Origin: an uncultured Lachnospiraceae bacterium
GTDB taxonomy: Bacteria; Bacillota; Clostridia; Lachnospirales; Lachnospiraceae
Assembly: GCA_910576535.1 (NCBI GenBank)
Contig: CAJTKK010000003.1
Location: 62,001 to 126,000 of the forward strand
Length of the DNA stretch: 64,000 nt
Reading direction: 5' to 3'
The notes beneath the pieces are model-generated. The model saw only the letters and a list, made by a program, of their open reading frames with translations. It searched no databases and was not told the origin of the DNA. Position numbers and translations under genes: made by a program. This document shows positions 18,708-25,925 of the stretch, piece after piece (position 1 is the stretch's first letter; each line of letters begins with the position of its first letter).

Positions 18708-20090
18708 TTATTCGGCCAAAGCCGCTTTTATCATAATCGCGCATTCGATGCGCTTTCTTTGCAGTTTGCAGCCAAGGTCGTAAGTATCGTTGATGTTTTT
18801 ATGGAAATTGTAGGAATTGGCCGCACATCCGCCGCTGCAATAGAACTTGGCAAAACAGTCTTTGCACTTTTCCTTTGCATATACGTTGCATGTTTTAAAC
18901 TCATCCCTGATGTCTGTACGGAGAATGCCCTCATCTACATTTCCCATCAAAAACTCTTCTTTCCCTACAAATTGATGGCAAGGATACAGATCCCCCCAAG
19001 GCGTCACCGCCAGATATTCTGTCCCTGAACCGCAGCCGGACAGTCTTTTTGCCACGCAAGGCCCCCCTTCCAGGTCTATCATAAAATGAAAGAAATTCAC
19101 TGGTTTACCGGCCTTCCTCCTTTCCAGCAGATCCACAGCCAGCTTATCATATTCCGCTAACAGCATGTCCAGGTCTTCTTCCCTCAGCGCATAGCCGTCG
19201 GATGGCTCCGCGACTACCGGTTCTACCGAAATCTGTTCAAATCCTAAATCAGCCAGATGAGCTACATCATTGGAAAAGTCAAGATTATTCCTTGTAAAAG
19301 TCCCTCTCACATAGTAATTTCTCTGCCCCCTGGACTTTGCCAATTCCTGGAACTTAGGAACAATTCTTTCATAGCTGCCCTGCCCGCCTCTGTAAGGACG
19401 CATTTTATCGTTCACTTCCTTGCGCCCGTCAATGCTCAGTACCACATTGCTCATTTCTTTATTGACAAAATCCATCACTTCTTTGTCCAAAAGAACCCCG
19501 TTCGTTGTCAGCGTAAAACGGAACTTTTTATGAAAAGGCTCTTCTAAGCTTCTCCCATAAGCTACCAGATCCTTCACCGTCTGCCAGTTCATCAAAGGTT
19601 CCCCGCCAAAGAAATCCACCTCCAGGTTCACCCGGTTCCCGGAACTGGCCACAAGGAAATCCAGCGCCTTTTTCCCCGTCTCATAACTCATCAGCGCCCT
19701 TCTGCCATGATATTCCCCTTCTTCCGCAAAACAATATTTGCAGGCTAAGTTGCAATCATGGGCTACGTGCAGGCAAAGAGCTTTCACTACCGTTTCCCTC
19801 TTTTTAAAATCCCCAATATATGTTTCATAAATATCCGGCGCATAAAGCATCCCCGCTTCTTTCAGCTCAAGGATTTCCCCCGCCGCTTCTTCGATTTCTT
19901 CCTTATCATAAGGCAGTCCCATTCCCGCGATTTCCTCTGACAATATGCCAAGATCCGCCCTGCATCCCTTTTCCAGCAGTCCGCCTGCCGCTTTGGCCAC
20001 GTCATATACGATGTCGTCCACTATGTGCACGGAACCGCTGTTCACATCCAGCACAATATTGTACCCATTGTTTTTATATTGATGTACCAC
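18708..20090 (-). CDS. scfB: SCIFF peptide maturase (radical SAM/SPASM)
   Basis: Radical-SAM enzyme expected to install thioether crosslinks between cysteines and nearby residues of the SCIFF precursor encoded just upstream. It has an N-terminal peptide-recognition region of about 90 residues. The SAM cluster CxxxCxxC is at C113, C117 and C120 (CNLACKYC). The Cys-rich SPASM domain (CKDCFAKFYCSGGCAAN and following) binds auxiliary clusters. At 460 residues it matches the SCIFF maturase family. The start is GTG at 20088-20090, with AAAGGG about 10 bases upstream. It precedes secDF by 18 bases. Confidence 0.92.
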   Translation of the reverse strand: MVHQYKNNGYNIVLDVNSGSVHIVDDIVYDVAKAAGGLLEKGCRADLGILSEEIAGMGLPYDKEEIEEAAGEILELKEAGMLYAPDIYETYIGDFKKRETVVKALCLHVAHDCNLACKYCFAEEGEYHGRRALMSYETGKKALDFLVASSGNRVNLEVDFFGGEPLMNWQTVKDLVAYGRSLEEPFHKKFRFTLTTNGVLLDKEVMDFVNKEMSNVVLSIDGRKEVNDKMRPYRGGQGSYERIVPKFQELAKSRGQRNYYVRGTFTRNNLDFSNDVAHLADLGFEQISVEPVVAEPSDGYALREEDLDMLLAEYDKLAVDLLERRKAGKPVNFFHFMIDLEGGPCVAKRLSGCGSGTEYLAVTPWGDLYPCHQFVGKEEFLMGNVDEGILRTDIRDEFKTCNVYAKEKCKDCFAKFYCSGGCAANSYNFHKNINDTYDLGCKLQRKRIECAIMIKAALAE

Positions 20091-20109
20091 TTCACCAATC
20101 CCTTTCTTA

Positions 20110-20160
20110 TGCGCGCCGGGGCAGGCGGCATAAAAGCCGTCTTCCTTTCTGCCCCGCGCA
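20110..20160 (-). repeat. GC-rich hairpin between scfA and scfB
   Basis: TGCGC (110-114) and GGGGCAG (118-124) pair with CTGCCCC (149-155) and GCGCA (156-160) of the 20 kb region, with a small GGC/GCC inner helix. It ends 20 bases before the scfB start and could stabilise the short scfA transcript or limit read-through. Confidence 0.6.
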
Positions 20161-20166
20161 TATAAT

Positions 20167-20190
20167 AAGCAGCGACGCCAATCGCTGCTT
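20167..20190 (-). terminator. Attenuator-like hairpin between scfA and scfB
   Basis: AAGCAGCGA (20167-20175) and TCGCTGCTT (20182-20190) form a perfect 9-bp stem with a 6-base loop. On the minus strand it is followed by ATTATAT, a weak U-tract. Partial termination here would give more precursor peptide than maturase mRNA. Confidence 0.55.
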
Positions 20191-20253
20191 ACGAAGTCCT
20201 TATTTTTCGTCTATCCTTACGCTACAGCTTGGCCTTACGGTTTGCCTGAAGCG

Positions 20254-20397
20254 TTATTTCACCTTTTCGCAGCTCTGGTTGCCTACGGTACAAGATGTTT
20301 TGCAGGCTGACTGGCAAGAGGTCTGGCACTCGCCGCATCCTCCCTTTTTCATGGACTCTTTGTAATCCCTTGTGCTTAATGTCTTTATGTGTTTCAT
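20254..20397 (-). CDS. scfA: SCIFF ranthipeptide precursor (six Cys in forty-five)
   Basis: A 47-residue ORF, too short for routine ORF lists. It starts MKHIKTLSTRDYKESMKK and has six cysteines at positions 21, 24, 28, 32, 36 and 43 in the Gly/Thr/Ser-rich C-terminal half. This is the hallmark of the SCIFF peptide family that is near universal in Clostridia. AAGGAGG lies 8 bases before the ATG. The radical-SAM maturase lies 163 bases downstream in the same direction. Expected product: a thioether-crosslinked ranthipeptide; its biological role is not settled. Start, stop and cysteine count were read directly from the sequence. Confidence 0.96.
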   Translation of the reverse strand: MKHIKTLSTRDYKESMKKGGCGECQTSCQSACKTSCTVGNQSCEKVK

Positions 20398-20444
20398 CGC
20401 AAAGCCTCCTTAAACATTTCATGAACTTTTTACGGACTTATTGT

Positions 20445-20453
20445 AGTATAGCA
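20445..20453 (-). promoter_or_regulatory. Extended -10 promoter for scfA
   Basis: The minus strand reads TGCTATACT, an extended -10 (TGn plus TATACT at 20445-20450). No good -35 is seen upstream. The start of transcription would be about 40 bases before the scfA ATG. Confidence 0.55.
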
Positions 20454-20579
20454 TAGTTTTATCCCAAGGGGAAGAACTTTTTTCAGGATAGGGATAATTT
20501 TGCTTTTATAAAAAATAGATATCCTGCTTTTTCTTCCAGACTTCCGCCGGCCTCATGCCTCTGCCGGACGGAGGCTGCC

Positions 20580-21002
20580 CTACCTGGCCACCATCCCCCC
20601 AAGCATCCCGCTGCCCCCGCACAGGCAGAACACAGTCACGAAATTGGAAGCAACATCCGAAATGCTCCTGTTTACCGCCAAAGAAACCATTGCCAGCACC
20701 GCAAAATACAGCACGCCCATCCATAATCCCCATAAAAACTTCCGGCTTCCTGCCCTTTTCCCTGCAAAAAGGCCTGCCAGGAAAGTAACCGCTATGTAAA
20801 TCAAAATAATACCGATATTTACCGTTTTCTCCTGCAGGCCAAACCGGTAAAGCATAAGCGCAAGCAAAAGCAGCAGCCCAGCGGTCAGCACATAAGAAAA
20901 AAGCAGGCACTTCATCATAAAAAGAATCCCTTCCCCGCTAAGCATATTGCCCGCCCGGGATTCCTCTTTGTCCCTCATCCTCATTTTTCCCATTTTCTCC
21001 AT
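20580..21002 (-). CDS. Small four-TM membrane protein, TIGR04086-like
   Basis: A 140-residue integral membrane protein with four hydrophobic segments (roughly 30-52, 60-82, 88-108 and 118-138) after a charged N-terminus. It is of the size, topology and neighbourhood of the TIGR04086 family, found in Clostridia next to SCIFF and sec genes. Function is unknown. AGGAG lies 6 bases before the ATG. It is encoded 182 bases upstream of scfA in the same direction; scfA appears to have its own promoter. Confidence 0.75.
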   Translation of the reverse strand: MEKMGKMRMRDKEESRAGNMLSGEGILFMMKCLLFSYVLTAGLLLLLALMLYRFGLQEKTVNIGIILIYIAVTFLAGLFAGKRAGSRKFLWGLWMGVLYFAVLAMVSLAVNRSISDVASNFVTVFCLCGGSGMLGGMVAR

Positions 21003-21080
21003 GTAAATCTCCTTCCGGCATTTCTATCTTCTAATGTATATTCTGCCTTTTCCTATAACTTGCCTGAATTATGAAATATC

Positions 21081-21109
21081 TTGACACTCATCATACAATA
21101 TTGTAATAT
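21081..21109 (+). promoter_or_regulatory. Consensus sigma-A promoter for the CBS transporter gene
   Basis: TTGACA (21081-21086), a 17-base spacer and TAATAT (21104-21109). A 10-base palindrome ACAATATTGT (21095-21104) overlaps spacer and -10 and could be an operator. Transcription would begin about 200 bases before the gene, giving a long leader. Confidence 0.85.
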
Positions 21110-21119
21110 TTCATATATG

Positions 21120-21315
21120 TTATTGGAACAAAAGTGCGTTTTTGCACGCAAGCATCCAGAAAATCCCTGCAACGCGGCACGTTATAGGGCATTGGATCCC
21201 CCGGGCGGCAATCCCTTTTGCAAAGGACAGGGAAGGCCGTGGCGGATATATAGGCGGACGCCTATTCCGGGCCATTGTCCGGGGAGAACTTTTATACATA
21301 AGGAGTGATTGAATC
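21120..21315 (+). promoter_or_regulatory. Long structured 5' leader, candidate cis-regulatory RNA
   Basis: The ~195-base leader is GC-rich compared with its promoter and contains several local helices: GTGC/GCAC (21134-21147), CCTTT/AAAGG within TCCC/GGGA (21212-21233), ATAGGC/GCCTAT with a GGAC loop (21250-21265), and CCGG/CCGG (21267-21282). The last lies just before the AGGAG ribosome site. I find no match by eye to the conserved cores of the Mg (M-box), Mn (yybP-ykoY) or NiCo riboswitches. The remaining bases of the 21003-21315 gap hold the promoters. Confidence 0.5.
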
Positions 21316-22689
21316 TTGGATACCACGGGTGTCATACAATTGATGATTATTATCGTTTTAGTTGGCTTATCCGCATTTTTTTCTTCGGCGGAAACCGCTT
21401 TTACCACAGTAAACAGAGTACGTATGAAAGCTCTGGCCGATGAGGGCAATTCCCGGGCCGCTGCAGCCCTAACCGTTTTGGACAATTACAGCAAAATGTT
21501 AAGCACCATTCTTATTGGTAATAATATTGTCAATCTTACTGCATCTTCCCTGACTACAATTCTCGCAACAAAAGCATTCGGAAGTTATGCGGTAGGGGTT
21601 GCAACCGGTATTCTTACGCTTGCAATTCTTATTTTCGGGGAAATTATCCCGAAAAACACCGCCATGCTTTATTCAGACAAAATTTCCCTGATATACGCTA
21701 AGATTATTCTTCTGCTGATGAAACTTTTTACTCCGGCAGTATTTATTATTGACAAAATGTCCGCAGGCATTTCCAGGCTGCTTCATATTGACATGAACAA
21801 AAAAGGAAGCCTGATGACCGAAAACGAACTCAAAACCTATGTGGATGTAAGTCATGAAGACGGGGTCATTGAATCGGAAGAAAGAGAAATGATCTACAAT
21901 GTTTTCGATTTCAGCGATGCCGTGGCAAAGGATATTATGATCCCCCGCATCGACATGGTAAGCGTCAGCCTGGATATGGGGTATGATGATGTTCTCGATG
22001 TGTTCAAAGAATATATGTACACCCGCCTCCCCGTATACGAAAATGACAAAGACAACATTGTAGGCATTATTAACATCAAAGACTTTATCCTGTTATCCGG
22101 AAGCGAAGGTTTCCAGGCCAAAGATATCCTAAGGGAAGCGCATTACACTTATGAATACAAAAAAACCGCAGATTTGATGATGGAAATGCGGGAAATTACA
22201 GCCAATGTGACTTTTGTCCTGAATGAATATGGCGCTACGGTCGGCATGATCACCCTGGAAGACTTATTGGAAGAAATTGTGGGGGAAATCCGGGATGAAT
22301 ACGATGCGGATGAAGAAGAGCTGATCCAGCAGATAGACGATTATGCTTATCTTGTGGAAGGCGGAATGAAACTGGACGATATCAACGATGCACTGGATAT
22401 CTCTTTAAATTCGGAAGATTATGATTCCATCGGCGGGCTGATTATTGAACATTTGGACCGTCTCCCGGAAGCGGAAGAAACCATTGCCTTAGAAAGCGGA
22501 ATTACTTTGCAGGTAAAGGAAATCAGCCAAAACCGCATTAAAAAGGTTTTCATGACTTTGCCCGAGGAAACGGCAAAACTCTCCGACGAACCGGAAATGA
22601 ACGGCAAAGAGCAGGAAAAGGAAGAAAAGATCCCCGGTATTTCCTCTGACATGGACAGCGGGAATACCGGCGATACCAATCATTCCTAA
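21316..22689 (+). CDS. CNNM/CorC-family transporter with CBS domains
   Basis: Membrane protein of the DUF21-CBS family (often called hemolysin C or CorC), linked to Mg or other divalent cation export. The N-terminal DUF21 region has four hydrophobic helices (about 5-30, 60-85, 95-115, 122-145) and the FGEIIPKN motif. A tandem CBS pair follows (about 205-335, with MIPRIDMVSV), then a CorC_HlyC domain (about 345-430) and an acidic Glu/Asp-rich tail. Length 457 residues. The start codon is TTG at 21316, with AGGAG 10 bases upstream. It ends 7 bases from the convergent gph gene. The long leader suggests RNA-level control. Confidence 0.88.
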   Translation: MDTTGVIQLMIIIVLVGLSAFFSSAETAFTTVNRVRMKALADEGNSRAAAALTVLDNYSKMLSTILIGNNIVNLTASSLTTILATKAFGSYAVGVATGILTLAILIFGEIIPKNTAMLYSDKISLIYAKIILLLMKLFTPAVFIIDKMSAGISRLLHIDMNKKGSLMTENELKTYVDVSHEDGVIESEEREMIYNVFDFSDAVAKDIMIPRIDMVSVSLDMGYDDVLDVFKEYMYTRLPVYENDKDNIVGIINIKDFILLSGSEGFQAKDILREAHYTYEYKKTADLMMEMREITANVTFVLNEYGATVGMITLEDLLEEIVGEIRDEYDADEEELIQQIDDYAYLVEGGMKLDDINDALDISLNSEDYDSIGGLIIEHLDRLPEAEETIALESGITLQVKEISQNRIKKVFMTLPEETAKLSDEPEMNGKEQEKEEKIPGISSDMDSGNTGDTNHS

Positions 22690-22696
22690 TCTGCAT

Positions 22697-23344
22697 TTAT
22701 ACCATTTTCAGTATATCAAGAGGGTCATCGGCAAAGATTCTGCCGCCGGCCCTTTCTTGTTCTTCCCTTGTGCGGAATCCCCAGGCCACAGCGATACAGT
22801 CCAGCCCTGTGTTCTCCGCTGTGGCAATATCCACTTCCGAATCTCCTACATACACCGTATCTTCTTTCGTGCTTTTTAGTTCCCTCATTGCTTCCAGCAC
22901 GGTATCTGGCGCCGGTTTTTTACGGATTCCTTCTTTTTCCCCTATGGCTACCGGGATATATTCTTCAAAATAAAGTTTTTTTAGCTCCTGCACCGCCCCA
23001 TAAAATTTATTGGAAACAATTGCCATCTTATAGTCCCTCTTCTGCAGTTCTGCCAGCAACTCCATAATGTGCGGATACGGAGCTGTCTTATCATTGCAAT
23101 GTTCTTTATAATGCTCCTTGAAGTCCGCAAGAATTCCGGAAAAATCCGGGTTTTCCTCCCCGCCCGGCACTGCCAGCTCCATAAGGCGCCTTACCCCGTT
23201 TCCTACAAACATCCTTACTTCTTCCAAGGAACGTTCCGGCATCCCCGCGTTGGCTAATGCATAGTTTACGCTGTTTTTCAAATCTTCTAACGTATTCAGC
23301 AGCGTACCGTCCAGGTCAAAAATAATTGTTTCATATTTCCGCAT
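22697..23344 (-). CDS. HAD-family phosphatase, phosphoglycolate phosphatase-like
   Basis: HAD hydrolase of the Gph/PgmB subfamily: motif I FDLDGTLL, motif II VSNK, motif III with the conserved Lys in KKPAPD, and motif IV VGDSEVDIATA. A helical cap lies between I and II. Length 215 residues. Likely substrates are phosphoglycolate or other small phosphates; the sequence does not say which. AGGGAGGA precedes the ATG. It is a single gene with its own promoter, convergent with the CBS transporter. Confidence 0.85.
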   Translation of the reverse strand: MRKYETIIFDLDGTLLNTLEDLKNSVNYALANAGMPERSLEEVRMFVGNGVRRLMELAVPGGEENPDFSGILADFKEHYKEHCNDKTAPYPHIMELLAELQKRDYKMAIVSNKFYGAVQELKKLYFEEYIPVAIGEKEGIRKKPAPDTVLEAMRELKSTKEDTVYVGDSEVDIATAENTGLDCIAVAWGFRTREEQERAGGRIFADDPLDILKMV

Positions 23345-23442
23345 ATCTTCTATCCTCCCTATGCCCTGTCTGCAAAATCCCCGGCATGGCCTTTTTCTCT
23401 TCTTTATCTCTAAGCTGTAAAGGCCTTCCCTTATCTCTACCG

Positions 23443-23471
23443 ATTATATTCCACTGCCGTTTTTTTGTAAA
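23443..23471 (-). promoter_or_regulatory. Sigma-A promoter for the HAD phosphatase
   Basis: On the minus strand TTTACA (23466-23471), a 17-base spacer and a perfect TATAAT (23443-23448), about 100 bases before the gene. Confidence 0.8.
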
Positions 23472-23486
23472 GCACGGCATTCTTCA

Positions 23487-23515
23487 TTGAAAAACCTTAA
23501 AAATAATGATAGAAT
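23487..23515 (+). promoter_or_regulatory. Sigma-A promoter for the 23554 gene
   Basis: TTGAAA (23487-23492), 17 bases, TAGAAT (23510-23515). The first ATG of the longer frame (23506) lies in the spacer just before this -10, which forces the real start further downstream. Confidence 0.8.
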
Positions 23516-23553
23516 ATATAAAATCAACAATAAGTGCTAAGGATAAAAAAATT

Positions 23554-24093
23554 ATGAAATTATTAAAACGGATTTTTTACATTTTACTTGGGCTTTTACT
23601 GGTAAGCGCTATTTCAATGGTAGGAGTGATACTTTATGCAGAATACAGCGGCCGGCGTTTTCACTTAGAAAAAGATGCGCAAATGGCAGATGCCGGGCTT
23701 CCTGATGAGGAATCCCGTCTTGCCTATGATGAAAACGGTAATTTAGCTGAACTGCCAGGATCCCCCCCGCCCCAGCCAATTCCGACGCAAGAAGAATCTT
23801 CCGCACAAAGCGGCACGGAGGCTGAGACTGTACCGGAAAATACAAGCGAAGAATCCGGCGGGGATGTTTCCCCCGGAACCTCTGCCGAAGATTCCGCCCC
23901 TCCCGAAAACGAGCTTCCTTCCGGCAATGAAAACGAGCAGCTCTATATTATGGATATGGGTTCCGCTCTTTTCCACACCAAAGACTGCCCCCACGTTGCA
24001 GACATTGCCCCGGATCAGCGCGCGGAACGCACTGCCTCCAGTTCAAAAATCATTAATGCAGGCTATGAACCCTGCACAAACTGTAACCCTTAA
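23554..24093 (+). CDS. Membrane-anchored protein with C-terminal Cys/His metal-site motif
   Basis: A 179-residue protein with one N-terminal TM helix (about 7-29), then a long Pro/Glu/Ser-rich linker (about 60-125) and a compact C-terminal segment. H141-x3-C145 and C174-x2-C177 form a zinc-type motif like the tail found on secreted nucleases and other surface proteins (pattern HxxxC ... YEPCxxC). Topology suggests an extracytoplasmic domain. ATG 23554 is preceded by AAGGA at 11 bases; the earlier ATG at 23506 lies inside the promoter. It is followed 78 bases later by a cell-wall amidase, so a role at the envelope is likely. No specific function is recognised. Confidence 0.8.
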   Translation: MKLLKRIFYILLGLLLVSAISMVGVILYAEYSGRRFHLEKDAQMADAGLPDEESRLAYDENGNLAELPGSPPPQPIPTQEESSAQSGTEAETVPENTSEESGGDVSPGTSAEDSAPPENELPSGNENEQLYIMDMGSALFHTKDCPHVADIAPDQRAERTASSSKIINAGYEPCTNCNP

Positions 24094-24171
24094 AAATTAT
24101 CCGTATTTCCCGGAAATCACAGATTTCTTATTTCTTCATAAAGTAAAATAAGTAAATCAGGAGTGATTTCT

Positions 24172-24702
24172 ATGGCATATACAATTGTTCTGGATGCCGG
24201 GCATGGAGGAGCCAATCCCGGCGCTGTCTATAATGGGCGGCAGGAAAAAACGGATTCCCTTAACCTTGCCCTGGCAGTAGGAAGGCTGTTAGAAAATGCC
24301 GGGGTAAATGTAATCTATACAAGGACTGGAGATACTTATGACAGCCCTGCCCGCAAAGCCGAAAAAGCAAATGAAGCCGGCGCTGACTACTTTGTGTCCA
24401 TTCACCGTAATTCCAGCGTCTATCCAAATCAATATACAGGAATAGAGTCCCTCGTCTATAACCGTTATGGAGCCGCTGCGCGTATGGCGGAAAATATCAA
24501 TGAAAACCTTCAAGCCACCGGTTTTATTAATCAGGGAGTAAATGAAAGAACGAATTTAGTTGTGCTGAACCGCACACAGATGCCCGCTTTGCTCATCGAA
24601 GCAGGGTTTATTAATAATGAGAACGATAATGTTTTATTTGACAGCCGTTTTGATGAAATAGCACAGGCGATTGCCGATGGGATTTTAGACAGCCTGCCAT
24701 AA
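24172..24702 (+). CDS. N-acetylmuramoyl-L-alanine amidase (Amidase_3), no signal peptide
   Basis: Zinc amidase that cleaves the bond between MurNAc and L-Ala in peptidoglycan. Ligands H11 (DAGHGG), E25 (QEK) and H78 (SIHRN) and the catalytic Glu in LLIEAGFIN are all present. At 176 residues it is the bare catalytic domain. The ATG at 24172 has CAGGAG 8 bases before it; the in-frame GTG at 24163 falls inside that site. There is no signal peptide or cell-wall binding domain, so either it acts on internal wall fragments or leaves by a non-Sec route. Not CwlD in the strict sense, as no export signal is present. Confidence 0.9.
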   Translation: MAYTIVLDAGHGGANPGAVYNGRQEKTDSLNLALAVGRLLENAGVNVIYTRTGDTYDSPARKAEKANEAGADYFVSIHRNSSVYPNQYTGIESLVYNRYGAAARMAENINENLQATGFINQGVNERTNLVVLNRTQMPALLIEAGFINNENDNVLFDSRFDEIAQAIADGILDSLP

Positions 24703-24722
24703 TATATGGCGGGCTGTTATTT
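24690..24722 (+). terminator. Intrinsic terminator after the amidase gene
   Basis: CAGCCTGCCAT (24690-24700), loop AATAT, and ATGGCGGGCTG (24706-24716) pair over 11 bp with one G-U wobble. They are followed by TTATTT. The stem overlaps the stop codon. Confidence 0.88.
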
Positions 24723-24753
24723 ATCATATCAGATTTGAGTATCAAAAAGCCTG

Positions 24754-25452
24754 TTATCCTTTGGCACGGAAGTTTCCTTCTAAGCTCCTATCCTGCGCCA
24801 ATGTGCTGTATTCCCCCATCCGGTTATAAGAATCCAGCAAAAAACTGTGATTCCCTATATGCAAATCCGCATTGTTTTCTATATGGGATATTTCCGTATG
24901 TTTCCTTTTTTTCAAAAACTGCTTTGCTTTTGCGGCAGACTCACCAAACTTTTTCAAAAATCCCCAAACTCCGCCGCTTTCTCTCTTAAGTCCCCCGCTT
25001 ACGGAACCTTGCGCTTTTTCTACTTTTCTTTCCACTTCCTCCGGCAGTTTTTCCACCCTGGTTTCCGGCTTTACCAGCGCTGTAGCCATTACTCCTGCAG
25101 CTCTTTCCACGGAAAGCGCCGTCATTTCATGGTTTCTTTCTTTCCTGGCTGCCAGCGTTTGTACCGTATGGTTATGGTTTTCCTGCGCAACATCCTTTCC
25201 ATCTTCCCCGGGTTCTGCCTTACCCCAGAACCCTGCAGCTCTCGCAAGCACACTCCGCAGCCCGTCCGCCAGCATTCCCCGCACGGAAAATCCTTTCCGT
25301 TCTTCCGCCAAAAACGGCACGGCAGATTTTTCTCCTGCTGCCATCGCCCCTCCACTCTTAAGCGCTGCCGCTTTCCTTTCATGAAGACATTTTGTTATCT
25401 CATGCTCATGAGCATGATAACTGCCCGGGCTGACGCTGCTGCTTCTCATCAT
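24754..25452 (-). CDS. Hypothetical protein, Ala/Glu/Lys-rich
   Basis: A 232-residue protein I do not recognise. It has no signal peptide or TM helix, is rich in Ala, Glu and Lys, has His-rich spots near the N-terminus (YHAHEHE) and a basic centre (FLKKFGES...FLKKRKH). GAGGAGA is about 8 bases before the ATG. Its ATGA start overlaps the stop of the upstream gene by 4 bases, a sign of translational coupling. With that gene it forms a two-gene unit just downstream of the phosphopantetheinyl transferase. Confidence 0.7.
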   Translation of the reverse strand: MMRSSSVSPGSYHAHEHEITKCLHERKAAALKSGGAMAAGEKSAVPFLAEERKGFSVRGMLADGLRSVLARAAGFWGKAEPGEDGKDVAQENHNHTVQTLAARKERNHEMTALSVERAAGVMATALVKPETRVEKLPEEVERKVEKAQGSVSGGLKRESGGVWGFLKKFGESAAKAKQFLKKRKHTEISHIENNADLHIGNHSFLLDSYNRMGEYSTLAQDRSLEGNFRAKG

Positions 25453-25835
25453 AGATATCTCTCCTCTTTTTCCTTTGAAAACCCGATGTCAATGAACTTA
25501 TTATGTTCCTGGATCACTTCAAGCCCCGCCAAGGCATTCTCTTCATCTCCTACCGGCATACCGATTCTTTTCTTATCCTTTGTCACCAGCATGAGAAAGT
25601 GTACCCCGTCCCCGGTATCCTTCCCCCTTTTCCCCCGGATCCCCTCCAGTCTGCGATATGCCCATGCAATATCCTCATAGCCTATGTACATCCATTTATC
25701 CATACCGCGGTAAAACAGAAAATACTTTCCATACCTGACCTCCCCGACTTTTCTTGCCAATATGAAATCTCTCCTGACTGCCCGCTCTTCCCGTTCCACC
25801 CCTAACACATACTCAAACACTGCATTGCCCTTCAT
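25449..25835 (-). CDS. Hypothetical soluble protein, PH-like length
   Basis: A 128-residue protein of unknown function, coupled to the following gene by a 4-base overlap. It has alternating beta-like segments (KYFLFYRGMDKWMYIGYEDIAWAYRR is cut here to two pieces, KYFLFYRGMDKW and MYIGYEDIAWAY) followed by VHFLMLVTKDKK and a C-terminal helix. This pattern resembles small PH-like or DUF-type domains, but no family is named. A GGCAGGA site precedes the ATG. It lies 90 bases after the PPTase stop. Confidence 0.7.
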   Translation of the reverse strand: MKGNAVFEYVLGVEREERAVRRDFILARKVGEVRYGKYFLFYRGMDKWMYIGYEDIAWAYRRLEGIRGKRGKDTGDGVHFLMLVTKDKKRIGMPVGDEENALAGLEVIQEHNKFIDIGFSKEKEERYL

Positions 25836-25925
25836 ACCATTCCTGCCCCCCTTTTCCTATTTCCAGCCATCCCGTCCCCAGATTTTATTATCCGCATTAT
25901 TCTTCTGTTTGGCCATATAGGATTT

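Noticed and set aside
20459..20500. TTATCCC/GGGATAA inverted repeat upstream of scfA
   Set aside because: Seven-base arms with a 28-base A/G-rich loop; too weak to call a terminator or operator.
25857..25916. 19-codon minus-strand ORF (MAKQKNNADNKIWGRDGWK) after the PPTase gene
   Set aside because: No ribosome-binding site and no support beyond an open frame; left out of the gene list.
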